Source: JAXDLK01 sp034666665 (GTDB lineage: Bacteria; Desulfobacterota; Binatia; JACPRU01). From it: a stretch of DNA of 12,276 nt. Where the stretch lies: positions 1 through 12,276 of the forward strand of contig JAXDLK010000165.1 of the NCBI GenBank assembly GCA_034666665.1. Direction: 5' to 3'. The translations under genes and the position numbers were made by a program. The notes beneath the pieces were generated by a model. It had not been told where the DNA came from, did no database searches, and saw only the letters and a program-made list of their open reading frames with translations. The first letter of the stretch is position 1. Each line of letters opens with the position of its first letter. Shown here in pieces: positions 1 to 6,017 of this stretch.

Positions 1-770
1 GCGGTCAGGAAGCGCGTCCGCGCGGCGTGCGCGATCAGCTCCGGGAACCCGAACTGCATGTCCTCGCCGGCCTCCGGACGGCCGAGCTCGCGGCCGTTCA
101 CCGAGCTCCGGAGCGGCAGGTGAACGCTCGAGCCGTCCCAGGCGGCGCCGAGCTCGTCCGGCGTGACGGCAACCGGCGAGAAGGCGGTCGCCGGCTTCGC
201 CTGGAGGAAGCCGAACCCTTTCGCGAGCTCGGCGGGAATCAGGTTCCGGAGCGACACGTCGTTGGCGAGCACGAGGAGCCGGATGGAGGCGCCCGATCGC
301 TCCGGGCCGGCGCCCATCGGCACGTCTCCGGTGATGACCGCGACCTCCGCCTCGAGATCGATGCCCCAGCTCTCGTCCGCCACCTGGATCGCTTGCCGCG
401 GTCCGAGAAGCACGTCGGAGGCGCCCTGGTACATGAGTGGATCGCTGCGAAACGTTTCCGGCATCTCGGCGCCCCGCGCGCGGCGCACGAGCTCGGCATG
501 GCTGAGAAATGCGCTGCCGTCGACCCACTGGTACGCGCGCGGCAGCGGCGCCGCGAGCGCCGCGGGATCGAGGGGAAACGAGTCCGGATGGTCGCCCTGC
601 TCGAGCCGCTTCGCGACGGCGCGCAGCCGCGGCGCCGCCGTATCCCACGACTCGAGCGCCGACTGCAGCGTCGTCGCGACGTCCGGCACTCGCACCGCGC
701 TCGCGAGTCGCCGATCGACGACGATCAGCGTACCGTCGCGTCCGCCCTGGCGGAGCGAGGCGAGCTTCAC
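1..770 (-). CDS. Fumarylacetoacetate hydrolase family protein (3' end beyond window)
   Basis: Likely cleaves fumarylacetoacetate to fumarate and acetoacetate, the last step of homogentisate degradation in the cytoplasm. The minus strand stays open from a GTG at 770-768 to the window edge, giving 256 residues. The start MKLASLRQGG and the internal stretches SDPLMYQGASDVLLGP (about residues 108-123), SWGIDLEAEVAVITGDVP (about 134-151), LANDVSLRNLIPAELAKGFG (about 168-187) and KPATAFSPVAVTP are hallmarks of bacterial FAH enzymes; the acidic ELEAEVAV-type region carries metal ligands in this family. Bacterial relatives are about 330 residues, so roughly the last 70 are missing only because the window ends. 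The GTG overlaps the TGA of the upstream dioxygenase as GTGA, with a GGAAGG about 11 nt upstream, which indicates translational coupling. The family also includes acylpyruvases, but the pairing with a homogentisate dioxygenase favours fumarylacetoacetase. Confidence 0.9.
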   Translation of the reverse strand, partial: MKLASLRQGGRDGTLIVVDRRLASAVRVPDVATTLQSALESWDTAAPRLRAVAKRLEQGDHPDSFPLDPAALAAPLPRAYQWVDGSAFLSHAELVRRARGAEMPETFRSDPLMYQGASDVLLGPRQAIQVADESWGIDLEAEVAVITGDVPMGAGPERSGASIRLLVLANDVSLRNLIPAELAKGFGFLQAKPATAFSPVAVTPDELGAAWDGSSVHLPLRSSVNGRELGRPEAGEDMQFGFPELIAHAARTRFLT

Positions 771-1897
771 CGGCCCGGCGCCTTCCACGAGTCGACGTAG
801 CTCCGTCGCTCCACTGCTTCGGCTTCGGCGGACGGGTCGAGCGCGTCGCGAGCGTCGATCATCACCGCGACCTCGTCGGTCTCCTTCTTCGCGTGACTCG
901 CACCGGCGGCGAGCGCCTTCGGATGCGGCCCGTGAGTGAAGCCGGCCGGATGGAACGTGAGCATCCCCGGGTGGATGTCGTCGCGGCTGAAGAACTCGCC
1001 GCGGTGGTAGAAGATCACCTCGTCGAAGTCGTCGTTGCTGTGAAAGAACGGCACCTTGAGCGCTCCCGGGTCGCTCTCGATCGGCCGCGGCACGAACGTG
1101 CAGACGACGAAGCGGTCGGTCAGGAACGTCGTGTGCGCCGACGGCGGCAGGTGCACGCGATGGCTGGTGAGCGGCCGGATGTCGCGCCAGTTGAGACGCA
1201 CCGGCACCAGGTTCCCGTGCCAGCCGACGGCATCGAGCGGGTTGAACGGGTACGTCACCGTGCTTCGCCGGCCACGGCGCTTGACGATGACCCGCCACTC
1301 GCGATCGCCCTGCTGCCGCCGGAACTCGTCGTCGATCGCGGGCACGTCCAGGACGGCGGGATCGAAGATCGCATGCTGTCCCGCGATGCCACGATCGGCG
1401 ATCCGGTAGCTCGCGTTCGTGGCCTCGATCAGCACCACGGTCACGGGCGATGCGCACTCGATGCGCCAGAGGGCGCCGCGCGGCAGCATGACGTAGTCGC
1501 CGTCGCGAACGCGAAGGTGACCCCAGTCGCAGAAGAGGTCGCCCTCCCCTTCATGCACGAACAGCAGCTCGTCGCCGTCGCCGTTCCGGACCAGGTGGTC
1601 CATCCGCCCCGCGGCGCGCCAGATCCTCAGGCGGAGGTGCGCGTTCGCGAGGACGTCGGGAGCATCCCAAGGCGACGGTCCGGCGGCGTCGAGCCGGGTC
1701 AGATCGTAGGCTCGGGGACGCAGCGGACCCTCCCAATCGCTCCAGCCGGTCGGAGGGTGCGCGTGGTACATCTGGGTGGCCGGTCCGAAGAAGCCTTCCT
1801 TTCCGAGCTCGCGCTCGTACGTGCCGGCGGGGAGATCGGCGTGCGCCTGCCGCGAGGACAGGCCTTCGATGCGCGGAAACGAGATCCAGTTCCTCAT
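767..1897 (-). CDS. hmgA: Homogentisate 1,2-dioxygenase (short bacterial form)
   Basis: Fe(II)-dependent ring cleavage of homogentisate to maleylacetoacetate in tyrosine and phenylalanine catabolism. The 376-residue protein begins MRNWISFPRIEG at an ATG (1897-1895). The N-terminal cupin half includes GDGDELLFVHEGEGDLFCDWG (about 106-126, seen in part). The C-terminal half carries FFHSNDDFDEVIFYHRGEF (about 284-302) and TFHPAGFTHGPHPKA (about 314-328). By family comparison H286, E293 or a neighbouring acid, and H322 are the likely iron ligands; I assign these by pattern, not alignment. It is shorter than the roughly 430-residue enzymes of Pseudomonas and human, and fits the shorter form of about 380 residues. 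The stop overlaps the downstream FAH start (GTGA), so the two form an operon. Maleylacetoacetate isomerase is not in view and may lie further downstream. A related cupin dioxygenase is the main alternative, but less likely next to FAH. Confidence 0.9.
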   Translation of the reverse strand: MRNWISFPRIEGLSSRQAHADLPAGTYERELGKEGFFGPATQMYHAHPPTGWSDWEGPLRPRAYDLTRLDAAGPSPWDAPDVLANAHLRLRIWRAAGRMDHLVRNGDGDELLFVHEGEGDLFCDWGHLRVRDGDYVMLPRGALWRIECASPVTVVLIEATNASYRIADRGIAGQHAIFDPAVLDVPAIDDEFRRQQGDREWRVIVKRRGRRSTVTYPFNPLDAVGWHGNLVPVRLNWRDIRPLTSHRVHLPPSAHTTFLTDRFVVCTFVPRPIESDPGALKVPFFHSNDDFDEVIFYHRGEFFSRDDIHPGMLTFHPAGFTHGPHPKALAAGASHAKKETDEVAVMIDARDALDPSAEAEAVERRSYVDSWKAPGR

Positions 1898-2044
1898 GGG
1901 GTCGAGCCCTCGGAAGCCGGTGTATCAGCCGGCCGGAATCGTGGAAAAGGGGCCGGCGGCGCGGGTTTCGCCGCCCTCCGATGCTTGCGCGCGCCGAGGG
2001 ATCGTTGGACCATCACGGCAGGGGGCGAGCTCGATCGAGGAGGA
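1898..2044. promoter_or_regulatory. Divergent intergenic region, hmgA / histidine kinase
   Basis: A 147-bp gap separates the minus-strand dioxygenase start from the proposed plus-strand kinase start. It must hold the promoter for the homogentisate pair and probably one for the kinase. I see no convincing -35/-10 pair and no clear operator palindrome in it. Its boundary on the right depends on the uncertain kinase start. Confidence 0.4.
2038..2044 (+). promoter_or_regulatory. Shine-Dalgarno-like AGGAGGA before TTG start
   Basis: AGGAGGA lies directly before TTG 2045, the only in-frame TTG near the kinase N terminus with such a sequence. No in-frame ATG or GTG exists between the dioxygenase start and the first membrane helix. 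The spacing is unusually tight, so this is a best guess. A second AGGAGG at 2121-2126 has no usable in-frame start codon at normal distance. Confidence 0.35.
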
Positions 2045-3418
2045 TTGATCCGGGGACGGCCGAGGTCCGGACGGGCGGATACGGAGCGGCGGGTCGCGGC
2101 GTCCGGCGAGCACGGCACCGAGGAGGTTCACTTTCGCGAAACGGTTTCTCCGCTGACGCTCGCACGCGAGCTCGAGTTCCGCTCGCGCCAAGCGGCAGCG
2201 TTCGTGCTGTTCGTGGCGATCCTCGTCTATCCGTCGCGAGCGCTGTTCGATCGCTCGCTCGCGCCCGGGCAGTGGAAGACGTACGCCGCGCTCCGGATCC
2301 TGGAGGCGGCGCTCGTCGCCGCCGCGTACGTGGTCCTGCGCAGCGGCCGCATCCGCGCCGAGACCTTCTTCTACGTGGCGTTCCTCGGCATGGCGCTCGA
2401 GATCGCCTTCATGTGCGCCACCGCGCCCGCGGAGGCGCTGAGCGCGTACTTCCTCGGCTTCGCCACCCTGTTTCTCGCCGCCGCACTGCTTCTCGTCTGG
2501 CACCCCGTGCATTCGCTCGTGGTCCTCGGGCTGTCGGTCGCGGCGCTCGTGGGGATGAACGAGATCTTCGCGCGCCGTCCGCTCGCGACGATCGCGGAGC
2601 ACGGCGGCTTCACGTTTCTCGCGCTGGCCGGCATCTCGGTGCTGCTGACGAAGGCTCGGCGGGACCAGCTGGTGCGCGAGATCGAGGCGCGGCTCGCGGC
2701 CGAGGCCGGACACCGTGCGCTCGAGCGGCAGGCGGAGGCCCTCGGGCGGTCGAACCGCGAGCTCGAGCGATTCGCCCGCGCCGTATCGCACGACCTGAAA
2801 ACGCCGCTCCATCAGCTGGGGATGGGGATCTCCGCGGTCGAGGAGTCGACCGACGAATCGGAACGCGCGGAAATCCTCGCGCGCATGCGGCGGACCGTGG
2901 AGGCGGCGGCGCGTACCGTAGACGAGATCCTCGCCGAGGCGAAGCGCGCAGCGTCGCCGCACCCGTCGCCGAGCACGAGCGATCTGCAGGAGGTCTACGA
3001 CGAGGTCGGCGCCGCGCTCGCCGACGACGTCCGACACATCGGCGGCCGGATCGCCGCCGACTTCAGCGCATGCCCCAGGATCCGGCTCGAGCCCGGGAAG
3101 CTCAAGAGCGTGCTCGGCAACCTGTTGACGAACGCCGTCAAGTACCGATCCGCCGACCGTCCGCCCGACATCCGCGTCGAGAGCAGGCGGGACCACGGCG
3201 CCGCGTGCCTCTCCGTCACCGACAACGGCGGCGGCATCGACCTCGCGCGCGACGGCGACAAGCTCTTCCGACGCTACGGACGACTGCGCCACGAGATCGA
3301 GGGGAGCGGCCTCGGCCTCGATCTCGTGAAGGACATCGTCGAGGCGGAAGGCGGTACCGTCGAGGTCGAAAGTCGGATCGGCGAGGGCACGACGTTCCGC
3401 GTGCGCGTTCCGGACTGA
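2045..3418 (+). CDS. Membrane sensor histidine kinase (orphan)
   Basis: Two-component sensor kinase of the inner membrane, 457 residues if it starts at TTG 2045. About six hydrophobic segments follow one another from about residue 49 to 205 (for example AAAFVLFVAILVYPSRALF and FLALAGISVLLT) with little loop sequence, so it probably senses something in or at the membrane. A charged helical linker rich in E, R and A leads to the dimerisation/phosphoacceptor domain with H249 in RAVSHDLKTPLHQLGMGI. The ATPase domain has an N box (NLLTNAVKY, N363), a G1 box (TDNGGGID, D393), an F-box-like KLFRRYGRL and a G2 box (GSGLGL, 420-425), so the catalytic set is complete. No response regulator is visible, hence orphan. 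Its TGA lies 6 nt from the converging dehydrogenase stop in the pre-insertion arrangement. The reading frame is open far upstream, but that part is antisense to the dioxygenase and is not protein-like. Function is secure; start and signal are not. Confidence 0.85.
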   Translation: MIRGRPRSGRADTERRVAASGEHGTEEVHFRETVSPLTLARELEFRSRQAAAFVLFVAILVYPSRALFDRSLAPGQWKTYAALRILEAALVAAAYVVLRSGRIRAETFFYVAFLGMALEIAFMCATAPAEALSAYFLGFATLFLAAALLLVWHPVHSLVVLGLSVAALVGMNEIFARRPLATIAEHGGFTFLALAGISVLLTKARRDQLVREIEARLAAEAGHRALERQAEALGRSNRELERFARAVSHDLKTPLHQLGMGISAVEESTDESERAEILARMRRTVEAAARTVDEILAEAKRAASPHPSPSTSDLQEVYDEVGAALADDVRHIGGRIAADFSACPRIRLEPGKLKSVLGNLLTNAVKYRSADRPPDIRVESRRDHGAACLSVTDNGGGIDLARDGDKLFRRYGRLRHEIEGSGLGLDLVKDIVEAEGGTVEVESRIGEGTTFRVRVPD

Positions 3419-3421
3419 CGC

Positions 3422-3429
3422 TTTCTAGA
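3422..3429. repeat. Left target-site duplication TTTCTAGA
   Basis: The 8 bp immediately outside the left IS end are identical to 4804-4811 outside the right end. An 8-bp duplication is typical of ISL3-family insertion. The target contains the palindrome TCTAGA. This copy carries the complement of the dehydrogenase stop codon, now orphaned from its gene. Confidence 0.95.
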
Positions 3430-3459
3430 GGGTCTTCTCCAAAGTGTGTGTGTGCTTGA
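3430..3459 (+). repeat. IS left terminal inverted repeat
   Basis: Begins GGGTCTTCTCCAAAG followed by an alternating TG tract. It matches the reverse complement of 4774-4803 at 27 of 30 positions, with differences at positions 16, 25 and 26. The first 15 bases are identical between ends. Confidence 0.93.
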
Positions 3460-3541
3460 GCGTGGTGCGGTCGGCTGAGAGCGTTGCGGCATAAGGGTTT
3501 GCGGGCTTTTCGGCGACGGCCAAAGTTGTCATGAATCGAGG

Positions 3542-4762
3542 ATGGGTAAGCGGCGGCGGCTGGTGGACCTGTACTCCTTCCCGGGATTCCGTCCCAGGGC
3601 AGGCGTATGCGGCGTATTCGGAGATCCGAACGCGCGGCTCGTACTCCTCGAGCGGCGGGGGAAAAAGCCCGGTGCGGGATATGTGGCCACGGCGCGCACA
3701 GGATCTATCAGCGAAGGCGGCGCTGGGTCCGGGATCTTTCGGCAGGGGACGCGCGCGTCTATCTGGAGTTGGAAATCCGCCGCGTCCTATGCCGGCACTG
3801 CGAGAAGGTGAAGCAGGAGAAGCTGCCCTGGCTCTCGGAGAATCCTTTCTTCACGAAGCGCTTCGCGTTCTTCGTCGGCCGCCGCTGCCGGAAGGAAACG
3901 ATCCGCGACGTCGCACGCGAGCTCCGTCTCGATTGGAAGACGGTCAAGGATCTCGAGAAGCAGTACATGCACGAGCAGCTGCGCCGCGCGGGGACCCGCA
4001 CCCCAAGGGCCATCGGCATCGACGAGATCTCGATCCGCAAGGGCCACACCTACCGCATTGTGGTGAGCGATCTCGGTCGCCGCCGTCCGATCTGGTTCGG
4101 CGGTGAGGATCGCTCGGAAGCGAGCATGGATCTTCTTCTACGAATGGCTGGAAGCCGCGAAAACCAAAGGGATCCGCCTTGCCGTCATGGACATGTGGAA
4201 GCCGTTTCGGAACTCCACCGAGGCTCACGCTCCCGAGGCGAGCATCCTCTTCGACAAATTCCATGTGATGCGTCACCTCGGCGAGGCTCTGGACAAGGTG
4301 CGGCGCGGCGAATACGCGCGGCTGGCGGGCAAGGACCGGAGCTTCATCAAGGGGCAGAAGTACACGCTGCTCTCCCACCGCGAGAATCTCACCCTCGATG
4401 GCCGCCGTTCGCTTCGCAAGCTCCTCCAGGCGAACAAGCGACTCAACACCGCCTACCTTCTCAAGGAATCCTTCGGGCAGCTCTGGGACTACCAGCGGGA
4501 GGCCTGGGCAAGGCGCTTCTTCGAGAACTGGAAGCAAGCGTTGAAGTGGCAACGCCTCGAGCCGTTCGAAAAGTTCGCCCGGATGATCGAACGCCACTGG
4601 GACGGTATCGCTGCCTACTGCCGTCCCGAGAACAAGGTATCGCTTGGCTTCGTCGAAGGGCTGAACAACAAGATCCGTGTTCTTCAACGCCGAGCCTACG
4701 GTCTACGCGATGAGGAATATCTCCGGCTGAAAATCCTCACCTGCATGCTGCCGGAGATATGA
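3542..4762 (+). pseudogene. ISL3-family transposase, interrupted by two compensating frameshifts
   Basis: DDE-type transposase for the surrounding IS. Reconstructed, it is about 406 residues, normal for the family. The start MGKRRRLVDLYSFPGF (ATG 3542) reads in one frame up to RRGKK at about 3667. Sense continues one base back (-1) as ARCGICGHGAHRIYQRR, with a zinc-finger-like CxxC...CxxC set, and runs through RAIGIDEISIRKGHTYRI (first catalytic D, codon 4021-4023) to EDRSEASMD at about 4130. There a +1 shift returns to the original frame: FFYEWLEAAKTKGIRLAVMD (second D, codon 4190-4192), FDKFHVMRHLGEALDKVRR, GFVEGLNNKIRVLQRRAYG (E, codon 4655-4657), ending LPEI at TGA 4760-4762. All three catalytic acids are present. 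The first shift falls on GGGGGAAAAAG and could be programmed recoding. The second looks like a 1-bp insertion in GATCTTCTTCTAC or a sequencing error. It is called a pseudogene on the sequence as given. Confidence 0.85.
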
Positions 4763-4773
4763 TCGGCCAACTG

Positions 4774-4803
4774 TCAAAGACACACACGCTTTGGAGAAGA
4801 CCC
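4774..4803 (-). repeat. IS right terminal inverted repeat
   Basis: Reverse complement starts GGGTCTTCTCCAAAG and continues CGTGTGTGT, pairing with the left end at 27 of 30 positions. It lies 11 bp beyond the transposase stop codon. The element ends exactly at the CCC of 4801-4803, as fixed by the flanking duplication. Confidence 0.93.
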
Positions 4804-4811
4804 TTTCTAGA
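4804..4811. repeat. Right target-site duplication TTTCTAGA
   Basis: Identical to 3422-3429. It contains the TAG stop of the minus-strand dehydrogenase (4809-4807), so the insertion duplicated that stop codon and left the protein unchanged. Confidence 0.95.
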
Positions 4812-5916
4812 AGCGCACGACGCTGCGGATCGACTCCCCGGCGTGCATCAGCTCGAAGGCGCGCTGGATCTCGGCGAGCGGCATCGTGTGCGTGATCAGC
4901 TCGTCGATGCGGATCTTGCCTTCCATGTACCAGTCGACGATGCGCGGCACGTCCGTCCGCCCGCGCGCGCCGCCGAACGCGGTGCCCTTCCACACGCGCC
5001 CGGTGACGAGCTGGAACGGGCGCGTCGAGATCTCGCGTCCGGCGCCCGCGACGCCGATGATGACGCTCACACCCCAGCCCTTGTGGCAGCATTCGAGCGC
5101 CTGTCGCATGACGTCGACGCTGCCGATGCACTCGAACGTGTAGTCGGCGCCGCCTCGCGTGAGATCCACGAGGAAGGCGACCAGGTCGGCACCCGCTTCC
5201 GCGGGGTTCACGTAGTCGGTCATTCCGAAGGTCTCCGCCAGGGCGCGCTTCGCGGGATTCAGATCCACGCCCACGATCCTGTTGGCGCCCGCCATTCGCG
5301 CACCCTGGATGACGTTCAGTCCGACGCCGCCGAGGCCGAAGACCACGACGTTCGCACCCGGCTCCACCTTGGCGGTGTTGATCACCGCCCCGATGCCCGT
5401 GGTGACGCCGCAGCCGATGAGACAAACCTTCTCGAATGGCGCGTCTTCGCGGATCTTCGCCACCGCGATCTCGGGCAGCACCGTGATGCTCGAGAAGGTC
5501 GAGGTCCCCATGTAGTGGTGAATGGCGTCGCCGCCGACGGAGAAGCGGCTCGTGCCGTCGGGCATCAGACCCCTTCCCTGCGTGGCGCGGATCGCCTGGC
5601 AGAGATTCGTCTTGCGGCTGAGGCAGTACTCGCACTGCCGGCATTCGGGCGTGTAGAGCGGGATGACGTGATCGCCCGGCTGGACGCTGGTCACGCCGGG
5701 ACCGACGTCCACGACCACGCCGGCGCCCTCGTGGCCGAGGATCGCGGGAAAGATTCCCTCGGGGTCCGCTCCGGACAGCGTGTACGCGTCGGTGTGGCAG
5801 ACACCGCTCGCGTGGATCTCCACCATCACCTCGCCGGCGCGAGGCGCCTCCACCTCGACGTCTTCGACGGTCAGCGGTGCGGCCGGACGATGCGCGACTG
5901 CGGCGCGAGCCTTCAT
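4807..5916 (-). CDS. frmA: Class III alcohol dehydrogenase / S-(hydroxymethyl)glutathione dehydrogenase
   Basis: Zinc- and NAD-dependent oxidation of S-(hydroxymethyl)glutathione, the formaldehyde detoxification/oxidation step; members also act on long-chain alcohols and S-nitrosoglutathione. The 369 residues match the family's usual length. Catalytic zinc ligands are C40 (GVCHTD), H62 with E63 (GHEG) and C169 (IGCGVTTGIGAV). The structural zinc cysteines are C92, C95, C98 and C106 (ECRQCEYC...LC). The nucleotide fold has GLGGVG (194-199) followed by D218. Class-III-specific stretches include RATQGRGLMPDGTSRF, PFQLVTGRVWKGTAFGGARG and IVDWYMEGKI. The stop lies inside the IS target duplication and the protein is intact. 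Just upstream of ATG the transcript reads CCCCTCC, with no purine-rich ribosome site, because a long inverted repeat abuts the start. No S-formylglutathione hydrolase is visible nearby. The assignment is strong; use of glutathione rather than another thiol is inferred from the family. Confidence 0.92.
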   Translation of the reverse strand: MKARAAVAHRPAAPLTVEDVEVEAPRAGEVMVEIHASGVCHTDAYTLSGADPEGIFPAILGHEGAGVVVDVGPGVTSVQPGDHVIPLYTPECRQCEYCLSRKTNLCQAIRATQGRGLMPDGTSRFSVGGDAIHHYMGTSTFSSITVLPEIAVAKIREDAPFEKVCLIGCGVTTGIGAVINTAKVEPGANVVVFGLGGVGLNVIQGARMAGANRIVGVDLNPAKRALAETFGMTDYVNPAEAGADLVAFLVDLTRGGADYTFECIGSVDVMRQALECCHKGWGVSVIIGVAGAGREISTRPFQLVTGRVWKGTAFGGARGRTDVPRIVDWYMEGKIRIDELITHTMPLAEIQRAFELMHAGESIRSVVRF

Positions 5917-5919
5917 GGA

Positions 5920-6002
5920 GGGGAAAAGGGGTCGGGAGTCATCCGCTGCGACGATACATCAGACGAGCGGCCGGCGGAAAAGACTCCCGACCCCTTTTCC
6001 CC
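5920..6002. repeat. Long palindromic (REP/REPIN-like) element
   Basis: Two perfect 21-bp inverted arms, 5920-5940 and 5982-6002, enclose a 41-base spacer. The core of the arms is AAAAGGGGTCGGGAGTC and its complement. The right half also contains a nested hairpin, GGAAAAG (5976-5982) against CTTTTCC (5994-6000). It fills nearly all of the 101-bp gap between the RTX-type gene's stop and the dehydrogenase start, ending 3 bp from that ATG. The layout of two palindromic monomers facing each other resembles REPIN-type dispersed repeats. On the minus transcript it would fold as a strong hairpin, but no U tract follows, so it is not a standard intrinsic terminator. Whether it is repeated in the genome cannot be seen here. 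Confidence 0.75.
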
Positions 6003-6017
6003 CATCGATCGCAACGG

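Larger units (their letters stand above)
3430..4803 (+). mobile_element. ISL3-family insertion sequence, 1374 bp, complete
   Basis: The element is bounded by imperfect 30-bp inverted repeats starting GGGTCTTCTCCAAAG and flanked by a perfect 8-bp target duplication. It encodes one transposase in two shifts of frame that matches ISL3-type enzymes. Length, terminal GGGTCTTC-type ends and 8-bp duplication all fit ISL3. It has landed in the tiny gap between the converging kinase and dehydrogenase genes. The intact duplication and near-identical ends indicate recent insertion. I cannot name the exact IS without a database search. Confidence 0.93.

Noticed and set aside
27..939. Long plus-strand open frames over the FAH gene
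   Set aside because: They are antisense to a clear FAH protein, are arginine-rich with no recognisable motif, and arise from high GC content suppressing stops.
509..2044. Very long upstream extension of the histidine kinase frame
   Set aside because: The frame is open but lies antisense to FAH and the dioxygenase and encodes low-complexity R/A/V-rich sequence; the kinase begins near 2045.
1925..3292. 455-residue minus-strand frame opposite the kinase
   Set aside because: Antisense shadow of the kinase with unnatural composition and no family resemblance.
3607..3667. ATG 3607 as the transposase start in the middle frame
   Set aside because: The residues it gives before ARCGICG are arginine/alanine-rich noise, whereas the ATG 3542 frame encodes a plausible N terminus (LVDLYSFPGFRP, GVFGDPNARLVLLERR).
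4703..5644. Minus-strand frame spanning the IS right end and the dehydrogenase
   Set aside because: An out-of-frame reading of the dehydrogenase that runs into the IS; not protein-like.
5920..6002. The palindrome as an intrinsic terminator of the RTX-type gene
   Set aside because: The stem is strong, but no T tract follows on the minus transcript; the 3' arm runs straight into TCC and the dehydrogenase ATG.
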